A DNA stretch of 42,863 nucleotides from Sterolibacterium sp. Its GTDB lineage: Bacteria > Pseudomonadota > Gammaproteobacteria > Burkholderiales > Rhodocyclaceae. Shown here in pieces: positions 9,901 through 15,594 of the stretch; positions within the stretch are counted from its first letter, which is position 1, and every line of letters begins with the position of its first letter. The notes beneath the pieces are model-generated. The model saw only the letters and a program-made list of their open reading frames with translations. It did not search any database and was not told the DNA's origin. The position numbers and the translations under genes are program-made. The DNA lies in assembly GCA_018061005.1 (NCBI GenBank), contig JAGOVA010000020.1, positions 1-42,863 on the forward strand, read 5' to 3'.

Positions 9901-11745
9901 GGCAGCGGCACCCTGGTGATCGACAAAGCCGGCAGCTACACCTTCACCCCTGTCCCTGACTGGAACGGCACGGTGCCCGATATCACTTACACCATTGATG
10001 ATGGCAAGGGCGCGAGCAACAGCACGGCGACGGCGATCCTGAGAATTACGGTCACGCCAGTGGTGGATATTGCGAATGACAGCAGCACCACCCATGTCAA
10101 TGTGCCGGTAACCACGACCGTGCTGGGCAATGACAGCTTCGAAGGTGTTCCGGTCATCACCAGCACAACCAGCCCGACGCACGGCAGCATTACGGTCAAT
10201 CCGGACAAGACCATTACCTTCACTCCGGATCATGGCTGGACGGGCAGCGACAGCTACACCTACACCGTGACCAGTGGTGGTGTAACGGAAACCGCCACCG
10301 TCACGGTCACCGTGAGCAACGCATCGCCGATAGCCCACAATGACGTGCGCACCACACCGGAAGACACGCCGGTGTCCGGCAATATCCTGACCGGCAACCC
10401 GGACGGTGATGTGGCCGACACGGACCCGGATGGCGACGCGCTCACGGTAACGCAGATTGTCATCAACGGCACCACCACACCGGTGCCGACTACAGGTACG
10501 GTCAGTGTGAGCATCACTGGCAGCGGCACCCTGGTGATCGACAAAGCCGGCAGCTACACATTCACCCCTGTCCCTGACTGGAACGGCACGGTGCCCGATA
10601 TCACTTACACCATTGATGATGGCAAGGGCGCGAGCAACAGTACGGCGACGGCGATCCTGAGAATTACGGTCACGCCAGTGGTGGATATTGCGAATGATCA
10701 TGGGCGTACGCCGGCGGGTAATCCCATAACGATTCCTGTTCTGGGTAATGATCGTTTCGTTAATCCGGACGCCAAGCTGACAGAGCTTACTCCGCCCGCG
10801 CACGGTGTCGTTAATTTCAGCCCGGATGGCCGTATCACCTATCAACCTAATCCGGGCTTTTCTGGCGAAGATCATTACACCTATACAGTCACATCAGGTG
10901 GCGTGACGGAGACGGCCATTGTTCAGGTGACGGTTATTCCAGAGAACCCGGTATTTCATACATCACCACTATGGCCATCAGGCTCGCCAGGTTCAACAGG
11001 TGTGACGTTTGATGAAGGGCAATATTCGCTGCTGGAATCGACTAACTCGGCCAGACGGCCAGTTATTACGCAGGATTCTCCGGTAATTCTTGACGTGGGT
11101 CCATTTTTTGCCCATGAGCGATTTGACGATGTACGCCGTTTGCCATTGCCTTTACATCCAATTATTTTTGTAAATCCAGAAGTTTTGCTTATCCAGCAGG
11201 AGCGTGCGCTGGATGACCGAAGTGTTTATAGCGATCCGCGGGCGATGTTGTCCAATGAAACGTTGTTGCGCTCGCAGACGCTAGGTCTGGGGATGGATCC
11301 CAATCTGTTCGTAACGCATGCGGTGCGTGATTCTCAGCGTCAGGCGGGTATTTTGGATGACGTGGTGGATGGCCGCTATGGTCGCGTCCATCTGACGAGT
11401 GACAATATCTTGCCTGATGACGGGCTTTTCCATGAACGGCTACTTGAATTGAGGGATTTGCTGAAAACCAGAAATGGCAATCATCAGGATCAAGCCAGGC
11501 CGGTGCAACGAAGTGCCACACCCAGGGCATCCATTGAAAATGGTCTGCGTGATGAATCCGGTCTTGCTCAGGAAAAATGGGAGGCGTTGTCAATCGGTGT
11601 GCGTGATGCAGCGCAAGAGAATCATTCGAATCATCGTCCGTTGGCCGCTGCATTTGCCCCGCTGGCACGCACTGCACCTTCATTCAGCGAGCAACTACAG
11701 GCAGGCGCAAAATCCCTGCCATTGTCACGCGGCAAGGCGGCATGA
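970..11745 (+). CDS. Giant LEPR-XLL / DUF4347 / cadherin-like repeat protein (putative adhesin)
   Basis: This 3591-residue protein starts at an ATG with GAGAGG 8 nt upstream. A basic N-terminal segment leads into LEPRLLYDG at residues 18-26, the LEPR-XLL motif of very large bacterial proteins; there is no hydrophobic Sec-type signal. Residues ~74-235 match DUF4347, with a SHG (His129) and a YGC (Cys172). Then follow many ~100-residue beta-sandwich domains ending in NDAP-like boundaries: CSPG/cadherin-type repeats (TQADINAGKVKFQHDGSE type), VCBS-type domains near residues 1915-1982 and 2374-2438, and Ig/cadherin-like domains with a 206-residue period near 2712-3242. The last ~260 residues are non-repetitive (RRLPLPLHPIIFVNPE, LFVTHAVRDSQ) and look like a conserved C-terminal module. 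No RTX nonapeptides are present. Its likely role is surface adhesion or biofilm matrix. The exporter is probably encoded by the four genes downstream. Confidence 0.85.
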   Translation: MAPTLRSRLRAASRALALEPRLLYDGAGAVAALDGLHGMPGADGHEHVLEAQKQAARPAAESRSGETIEQPARGALYIIDARVLDYQSLISQLPANAIVRVVQADESGIDVTGAALAKGTFDAVHILSHGASGSLSLGRDSIKQQTLDAYATALQGWRAHLAAGADILLYGCDVGQGEQGAAFLATFSRLTGADVAASTNATGDAGQGGDWLLERQTGRIEASVLAFAGYEGLLAAPTVTDKTNPDEPTAALEDHASSIAKDIEVTGTGADSLTATASANKGTLSATTFTGNAAAVQAWLATLTYTYTSASETGDTATLTLSIVNNTNGGTANFTRNFTVAAENDAPTLTPPASGAGRLTVQEGGNVAFTAATGNGTGVASPVQQTNLGLYDVDNSKNQIIIKITGLPGQGTLKLSGNELTVGSTLAVSDINNLKYFHNGSQVSFATTDTFQITVDDGAGGLLVLQTVTVDITPKNDAPSVSGTIVLIEGETGVKLVGEIIPVIGGSRGNLTITDPDDSAGTHTVQITGLPAHGTLKYNGSAVTNGQSIVSADLSKFTYDHDGSETTSDSFKIKVTDGGGGQGGGAAITTTDQTVNLTIIPNNDDPVWHSSTQPDVTNRFGPVVFGPDAGGGAPSNTHTLPITTTMLHVVDAESGPERLTYTLTSIPTGGYLTHTGYPGQYLPVGFTFTQKEIDDGKISFVNSTGNSHTTDFKFTVMDGDRRLFPSGRDGGIYADEAAATSLTIHTFKIEYQGTATGAGPGAAITPAPLPTIGGSLALTALQIAESQSFTLGTLELSAVSTGATDAQITYRLLTLPSNGSVVLNGTALGLLGSFTQADINAGKVKFQHDGSEDFTASFTFDVSNGSQITAAQTFNIDVKPQNDTPVAGQGDTIKLSEGDTIVLNSGGKNHITLTDSDNDTSDKTDGYAVDNTLSFTVTVLPTHGDLWLNNVKQIVASFTVTQADLTSGKLEYRHDNSENYTDSFTIVPVDDAGVAATTNNTDANVNPPAGNPTNQASEGTPKVINISVNPLNDAPTFVASAEPGYNGHPALKEGAEFTLWGATYSGGTYGTGSGTATPQVGKDHYLVYQDTDNTSEQRQFRVTTASRYGTLTANGRTLGVGSVFTQAELDAGQVKYKHGGGEQFDDSFFYVVSDGDYGANQNTVSNNTAFAQGAAITPSEYRIKLERSNDKPTISTSYNGLFVIDSSVPANAKTLPSITLADTDLADGVQAGETNFVQIKVEFLDNVNTAYADGVLHFTATAGVTLVGSNDANALVFQGQLADVQAALNLITARTNGTDADLDNLKIKVTVDDRLRDGGGVLSSGANGGALNQDGTTPNVGTDAFNTASITINVAASDKNDPPTVTVAAGPVVVNEDVRTLINAAITAYTDPDVFDSTANAITLSVTNGKLYFHASDSSVTGGASVSGGGVGTTTVTLTGTKTQLDTALTNLRYLSNTNYNGDDVLTVTVSDGGKNGQDGTDNSGGGSNTGTVGIAILPVNDAPTLTLPGSGGFVVVSGSTYEFSTAKSNAIVIADAADFTAAAGSQDGLDTNFSVQLTVSGTATPGTLTLTAPGGLITGGADGTATVTITGSRAAINTSLAAGVTYTGSNVDGNVTLTVVVDDHNNGGTVLTDPVTSTAGITGPQTVTKTLTFQPTTLNDSPSFSGLDNTPTYVQNSGTAVVLDGNALLADPELDLFGASGKWQGAILTLNRDGGANANDVFGFTGSGSTGVNVSGGNLRINSTVVGTLTNAGGTLAITFNASATAAYVDQVLQGITYKNTDAAPDVTVKINYTIDDQNPNVTGGGTAGAGQDQGDGGKLLGNGSITVNINRQVVAAPDTQSLTEGVATGDTSTVSDDVTPGDSGGSTSNDVSVGTQDRDPDAAQTIVVQGVKAGSQGSVAAVGVAGVGADVTGTYGKVKINADGTYTYTLDNTKPAVQALKPGDTLTETFSYAINDSQGANKTMAFNTLTITINGANDAPVMADTALSISQPEDSVAPVGAVGSLVSTLTGGITDVDNAAVKGVAITGKDVSLGSWYYSTDNGTTWTAMPAVADATALLLRPADRVYFKPDADKNGTVPNGLTLRAWDQTSGSAGTAADTSTNGGITAFSTATDVVELKVTPVNDAPAFTHAPTNPTSIENAGTGTGSSAVKLLGAGTVSDIDLTTTAALNSNIFGAGKVTVTLADGITGDVLQLDTLTAGSNGIATITGGTGSTPLVVTFTNAATKAQVEAVLAAIEYKSTSDDPTDIKSGTPKATRSYSIVLSDGINAGEGGNVQAGGNAGGPQPLTATVSGTVTLTPDNDPPVATHNTNSVTEDSGTPATGNVRSDGVADSDPDTPFADLKLTQIVGNTTEAISNGSTSASGGTVVQGKYGTLTIGSDGSYSYALDNANPIVNALNNGQTLADEVFTYTLSDGAKIATANLTITINGRTDGAPTISPVDGNAAATGEATVYEKGLTNGTGDPADKTTTGKMIVTAGDGIDSVTIGGSTFSVVQLDALSVGSPSAVIDTGEGELRITGISSKLGPASAPTSAEVSYTYTLKARQDHSVVPGTEVSDIIAISVTDKSATPKIANGTLTVQIVDDVPIAVADTGNVKATETLTVAAADGLLKNDSSGADGWNAGGAVVGVVKGAGGTPTTGVNVDIAGDYGTLKLQANGSHTYVANAAAVGAPPTTTEVFTYTVRDADGDETTATLTITIQNNQPPVALNDTRITPEDTPVSGNVIGSGGSGDVADSDPDGDTLTVTQIVINGTTTPVPTTGAVSVSITGSGTLVIDKTGSYTFTPVPDWNGTVPDITYTIDDGKGASNSTATAILKITVTPVVDIANDSSTTHVNVPVTTTVLGNDSFEGVPVITSTTSPTHGSITVNPDKTITFTPDHGWTGSDSYTYTVTSGGVTETATVTVTVSNASPIAHNDVRTTPEDTPVSGNILTGNPDGDVADTDPDGDALTVTQIVINGTTTPVPTTGTVSVSITGSGTLVIDKAGSYTFTPVPDWNGTVPDITYTIDDGKGASNSTATAILRITVTPVVDIANDSSTTHVNVPVTTTVLGNDSFEGVPVITSTTSPTHGSITVNPDKTITFTPDHGWTGSDSYTYTVTSGGVTETATVTVTVSNASPIAHNDVRTTPEDTPVSGNILTGNPDGDVADTDPDGDALTVTQIVINGTTTPVPTTGTVSVSITGSGTLVIDKAGSYTFTPVPDWNGTVPDITYTIDDGKGASNSTATAILRITVTPVVDIANDHGRTPAGNPITIPVLGNDRFVNPDAKLTELTPPAHGVVNFSPDGRITYQPNPGFSGEDHYTYTVTSGGVTETAIVQVTVIPENPVFHTSPLWPSGSPGSTGVTFDEGQYSLLESTNSARRPVITQDSPVILDVGPFFAHERFDDVRRLPLPLHPIIFVNPEVLLIQQERALDDRSVYSDPRAMLSNETLLRSQTLGLGMDPNLFVTHAVRDSQRQAGILDDVVDGRYGRVHLTSDNILPDDGLFHERLLELRDLLKTRNGNHQDQARPVQRSATPRASIENGLRDESGLAQEKWEALSIGVRDAAQENHSNHRPLAAAFAPLARTAPSFSEQLQAGAKSLPLSRGKAA
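9103..10694 (+). repeat. 618-bp coding tandem repeat in the giant protein (about 2.6 copies)
   Basis: Units start near 9103, 9721 and 10339, each 618 bp (206 codons), so length changes keep the frame. Units two and three differ at only about two silent positions over their shared ~355 bp. The second halves of units one and two (about 9446-9720 versus 10064-10338) look identical. The first half of unit one is diverged. Each unit encodes a cadherin-like pair: a TPEDTPVSGN... domain and a VLGND...DHGWTGSDSYTYTV domain. The lack of silent differences points to recent duplication or gene conversion. Confidence 0.95.
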
Positions 11746-11792
11746 GCCTGTTTCAACCCTGAACCGATTGAACTGAAATCAAGGAAATGTCA

Positions 11793-13370
11793 ATGAACAA
11801 AATCAAGCTGCCTTTTCCTCGTACTTCCATTGCGCTGGCTTCCTGCTGCGCTGTGCTGCTGAGCGCATGCGGCACCATTTCACCGATGCCTTATGGCAAG
11901 AGTGAAATCCGGGAACGGGTGAATCAGGATCGGCTGCAAATGTATGCCGATCAGGAGCCGATGGTAGCGCCCATCACTTTTCATGAGGCGGCGGCGCGTT
12001 CGCTCAAGTACAACCTCGATTACAAGCTGAAGCTGATGGAAGACGCGCTGGCAGGTAGTCTGTTTGAAGTGTCGAAGTACGAGATGCTGCCGCGTGTGGT
12101 GGCGGGTGCGGGTTATGCCTGGCGCAATAACGATTCAGGTGGAACCTCCATAGGTATCGAGGATGGCCAGGTTTCCCTGCGTCCTTCCACGTCTCAGGAA
12201 CGTAATCGCACCTTGTCGAATCTGACGTTTTCGTGGAGTGCGCTGGATTTCGGCGTTTCCTATTACCGCGCCCAGCAAAAGGCCGATCAGGTGCTGATGG
12301 CGGATGAGCGTCGCCGCAAGGTGGTGCAGAACGTACTGCAGGATGTTCGTAACAGTTACTGGCGCGCCCTGGGCGCACAGAAGCTGATCGGGCGGGTGGA
12401 TGCCCTGATCGAACGGGTGAATAAGGCGCTGGATCATGCCAAGACGGTGGAGAAGGAGGGGCTGATGCCACGTCCTCAAATTCTGGCGTATGAGCGTGCG
12501 CTGCTGGATGCGGTCAATCTGCTCACCTTGCGCCGTCAGGATCTGGAACTGGCGCGTGCTGAATTGGCTGCATTGATGTCGGTGCAGCCGGGTAAACCGT
12601 TTGTGTTGGCAGATGAAAGCGAAACGGTCTTGCCATCTGTGCCCACGAATATCGACGATCTGGAACGGATGGCGCTGGAACGTCGTCCGGAAATCATGGA
12701 AGAGTGGTATCGCAAGCGGGTGACGGAAAACGATATCAAGGCTGCCAAGGCGTTGTTGTGGCCTAATCTGAGCCTGGATGCAGGCTTGCAGTACGACTCA
12801 AACAAATACAACTACAACAGCCACTGGACGGATGTGGGGCTGCGCCTTTCGTGGAATATCCTGAAACTCATGCAATATCCGGCACTGGAAAAGGCGCACG
12901 AGCATCAGAACAAGACGGACGATATGCGGCGCATGGCTTTGTCGATGGCGGTGCTGACCCAGGTTCGTGTGGGTGTGCAGCGTTATAACCTGTCACTGGC
13001 CGAGCTGAGGTTTGCGGATGAAAGCCTGCGGGTCGATCAGCAACTCTATAATTTTGCCAAAGCCGCCGGGCAAACCCAGTTTGATTCGGAGCTGGAAGTC
13101 ATTCGTGCTTCGGCTCGTTTGCTGTTGGCCGAATATCAACGTTATGCGTCGTATTCCAACGCGCAGGCTGCCTGGGGGCGTATCTACAATTCCGTGGGGC
13201 TGGATGTGCTGCCTGAGACCATCGACAAGAACGACGTAAAAACACTCGCAACGGCGATGGAAAAGAACATGCAGCAATGGCAGGGTGAAGTCTTCAAAAC
13301 CGGTGCAGTTGCCGATCAGACTTCAGCTTCAGCTTCGGCTTCGGCTTCGGTAGCGGCAGCAAAGCAATGA
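11793..13370 (+). CDS. TolC-family outer-membrane efflux lipoprotein
   Basis: The start is placed at 11793, not the in-frame ATG at 11787, because AAGGA (11781-11785) is 7 nt from the former and 1 nt from the latter. The 525-residue product has a signal peptide with lipobox LSAC (Cys26). It then shows two TolC-type repeats rich in long amphipathic helices, with short beta-barrel segments such as NRTLSNLTFSWSALDFGVSY and NLSLDAGLQYDSN. Trimeric TolC proteins form the outer-membrane and periplasmic duct of type 1 secretion and efflux systems. It follows the giant protein by 47 bp and overlaps the next gene by ATGA. The C-terminus ends in a Ser-Ala tract encoded by a hexanucleotide repeat. It is probably the exit duct for the giant surface proteins. 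Confidence 0.88.
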   Translation: MNKIKLPFPRTSIALASCCAVLLSACGTISPMPYGKSEIRERVNQDRLQMYADQEPMVAPITFHEAAARSLKYNLDYKLKLMEDALAGSLFEVSKYEMLPRVVAGAGYAWRNNDSGGTSIGIEDGQVSLRPSTSQERNRTLSNLTFSWSALDFGVSYYRAQQKADQVLMADERRRKVVQNVLQDVRNSYWRALGAQKLIGRVDALIERVNKALDHAKTVEKEGLMPRPQILAYERALLDAVNLLTLRRQDLELARAELAALMSVQPGKPFVLADESETVLPSVPTNIDDLERMALERRPEIMEEWYRKRVTENDIKAAKALLWPNLSLDAGLQYDSNKYNYNSHWTDVGLRLSWNILKLMQYPALEKAHEHQNKTDDMRRMALSMAVLTQVRVGVQRYNLSLAELRFADESLRVDQQLYNFAKAAGQTQFDSELEVIRASARLLLAEYQRYASYSNAQAAWGRIYNSVGLDVLPETIDKNDVKTLATAMEKNMQQWQGEVFKTGAVADQTSASASASASVAAAKQ

Positions 13371-14215
13371 AGAGGCCGATGATGGCTCGCGGTCGGCGGA
13401 TCTGTCTGGCTGGTTTGCTGGCGATCAGCCTGGCGGCCACGGCACAACCCGTGCCGCCGGTGACAGCAGCCGCAAGACCGGCAACAATGCCAACAACGCT
13501 GGCAACACCATCGGTCATCGCACCGCAGGCAGCAGCCAGACCGGCCGATGACGCGAATGTCATCCGGGTGCTTTTGAGCCCGGATGTGGAAACCACGCTG
13601 GTGAGCCAGATGGTGGGGCGTATTTCCAGCTTGCAGGCGCAGCTGGGTCAGCGCGTGGTGAAAGGCAGTGCGCTGGTGCGCTTCGATTGCAGCGAGCTTT
13701 CGGCGCGCTTCCAGATGGCGCAGGCTGAGTTCGCTTCAGCCAACGAAACACAAGAGGTTAAGGAGCGGCTGCGCAAGCTCGATGCCGCCGGCGATGTCGA
13801 AGTTTTGCTGGCCAGGGCTGGGGCAGACAAGGCGCGCGCGGCCATTGCCGTTTCACGCGCCCAGATGGCGCAATGTGCCGTGCTGGCACCCTTCACTGGT
13901 CGGGTGGTGAAGGTGCATGTCAAGCCACATCAGGGTGTGAATGTGGGCGCGCCGCTAGTGGATCTGATCAGTGAAGGCCCGTTGAAGCTGCGTTTGAATG
14001 TGCCTTCCCGCTGGTTGCGCCAGTTGAAAGAAGGCTTGCCTTTCGAGGTGACGATTACGGAGACGGGGCGCACCTATCCGGCACAGGTGACGCTCATCAA
14101 TGCCCGTGTGGATGCCGTGGCGCAAACCGTCGAACTGGAAGCGCGGATGAAAAATGCCGAGCCCGATCTTCTGGCAGGAATGAGCGGCGTCGCCCAGTTC
14201 CGTCTGCACCCTTGA
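13367..14215 (+). CDS. Short HlyD/RND-type periplasmic adaptor
   Basis: This 282-residue protein overlaps the TolC-type gene by ATGA, suggesting coupled translation. A signal peptide (hydrophobic RICLAGLLAISLAATA) is followed by a Pro/Ala-rich linker. Next come a split lipoyl-like domain (GRISSLQAQLGQRVVKGSALVRFD and APFTGRVVKVHVKPHQGVNVGAPL) flanking a short helical hairpin (~residues 115-165), and a beta-barrel segment. It is shorter than typical membrane fusion proteins (~350-480 residues) and has no obvious inner-membrane anchor beyond the signal. Its expected role is to bridge the outer-membrane duct to the inner-membrane components encoded just downstream. Confidence 0.82.
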   Translation: MKRPMMARGRRICLAGLLAISLAATAQPVPPVTAAARPATMPTTLATPSVIAPQAAARPADDANVIRVLLSPDVETTLVSQMVGRISSLQAQLGQRVVKGSALVRFDCSELSARFQMAQAEFASANETQEVKERLRKLDAAGDVEVLLARAGADKARAAIAVSRAQMAQCAVLAPFTGRVVKVHVKPHQGVNVGAPLVDLISEGPLKLRLNVPSRWLRQLKEGLPFEVTITETGRTYPAQVTLINARVDAVAQTVELEARMKNAEPDLLAGMSGVAQFRLHP

Positions 14216-14246
14216 ACCTTTACCTTTGTCATCCGGATTGCCCTGC

Positions 14247-15581
14247 ATGCGCTTGCACGAAGCCCTGTTGACCTTTGCACTGGATCTGGAGCAGCGTGCC
14301 CGCGCGGCTGAAAACCTGCCCGAGCTGGCGTTCAGCATGGCGAATGATGCTCATGCCGTGCTGCACTTCCGTCAGGCACTGGTACTTGACGAGACCGGGC
14401 ATGCGCTGGCGGTTTCGGGGCTGGTCAAGCTGGCTGAAGACAGCCCGTATCTGCTGTGGCTCAAACGAGCCTGGCCCTGGGTCGTCGGGCATCTACCGGC
14501 AGAAGGCGGCTGGTTTGCGCCCACCGCAGATATGCTGGCGGATACCGCGGGCGATGTGGCCGATGGCTGGCAGGAGTGGTGGCCTGCGGGTGTTTTTGCA
14601 CTACCGCTGCGGCGACGTTCGGGCGTGTTGCTGGGATGGTGTATTTTTCTGCTCGATGCGCCCCCGGCAGATGAAGTTCAGGCATTGCTTGATCGCGCCG
14701 GAAAGACATGGGCGTATGCCTGGGAGTCTCTGGCGGGCAAGCCGCGCATCGGATGGCATACCCGCTGGCAGGCATTGAGCCTCAGGCGGCGGCGTCTGGT
14801 GTTGGCAGCGCTGGTGATTTTCTGTTTCTTGCCGGTACGCCAGACGGCGTTGGCTCCCGCTGAGGTAGTGGCCGTGGATGCCATGGCCATCACGGCGGCG
14901 CTCGATGGCGTGGTGAAAACGGTGCATGTGCGTCCCAGCCAGATGGTCAAGGCGGGTACGCCGCTTTTTTCGCTGGATGACACCACGTTACGCAACCGGC
15001 TGGAGGTCGCGCAGAAATCGGTCGATGTGGCCGATGCCGAACTACAAACGGCGACCCAGCTTTCATTTGATGATGCGCGCAGCAAGGCCGAGCTGGCCGC
15101 GCTCACCGGGCGTGCTCTGGAAAAACGGGCCGAGCTGGCGGCGGTGCAGGCGCAGTTGAGCCGCATCGTGGCGCGCGCGCCGTACGACGGTGTGGCTGTC
15201 TTTGCGGATCCGGATGAATGGCAGGGTCGCCCCGTGGTGGCGGGAGAACGCATCATGCTGCTGGCTAACCCGGACAAGCCCGGCATGCTTATCCATCTGC
15301 CCGTGGCGGACGCCATTACGCTTGATGTGGGGGCGCCGGTGAAACTCTTTTTGACGGTGCATCCGCTCACCCCTTTGTCGGGTCAGTTGGTCGAAACCAG
15401 TTATCAGGCGGATATCGATGCGGATGGCGTGGCCAGCTACCGGCTGCGAGCCAGTGTCGATGACAAGGATGCGCGGATTGGCTTGCGTGGCACGGCCAAG
15501 CTGTATGGAGACTGGGTGGTGCTGGGCTACTATGTTTTGCGCCGCCCACTGGCCAAGCTGCGCGAGTGGAGCGGCTGGTGA
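14247..15581 (+). CDS. Membrane-anchored HlyD-family adaptor with a cytoplasmic N-terminal domain
   Basis: The ATG at 14247 is preferred over the TTG at 14226; neither has a strong ribosome-binding site. The product is 444 residues. Roughly the first 175 form a soluble domain that may be GAF-like, judged from overall pattern only. One transmembrane helix follows (RRRLVLAALVIFCFLPV). The periplasmic part has a lipoyl-like half-motif (ITAALDGVVKTVHVRPSQMV), a coiled-coil hairpin (NRLEVAQKSVDVADAELQTA and on), the second lipoyl half (IVARAPYDGVAVF), and a beta-barrel. This layout fits a type-1-secretion membrane fusion protein with a large cytoplasmic extension. Such an extension could contact the substrate or the M50 partner encoded next. 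Confidence 0.82.
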   Translation: MRLHEALLTFALDLEQRARAAENLPELAFSMANDAHAVLHFRQALVLDETGHALAVSGLVKLAEDSPYLLWLKRAWPWVVGHLPAEGGWFAPTADMLADTAGDVADGWQEWWPAGVFALPLRRRSGVLLGWCIFLLDAPPADEVQALLDRAGKTWAYAWESLAGKPRIGWHTRWQALSLRRRRLVLAALVIFCFLPVRQTALAPAEVVAVDAMAITAALDGVVKTVHVRPSQMVKAGTPLFSLDDTTLRNRLEVAQKSVDVADAELQTATQLSFDDARSKAELAALTGRALEKRAELAAVQAQLSRIVARAPYDGVAVFADPDEWQGRPVVAGERIMLLANPDKPGMLIHLPVADAITLDVGAPVKLFLTVHPLTPLSGQLVETSYQADIDADGVASYRLRASVDDKDARIGLRGTAKLYGDWVVLGYYVLRRPLAKLREWSGW

Positions 15582-15594
15582 GGCGTTCGGTAGT

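Noticed and set aside
1603-10875. Long minus-strand open frames opposite the giant protein
   Set aside because: They mirror the repeat-domain codon pattern of the + strand gene and match no family by eye.
970-11745. RTX toxin/adhesin with calcium-binding nonapeptides
   Set aside because: No GGxGxDxxx tandem repeats are present; the repeats are cadherin/VCBS-like.
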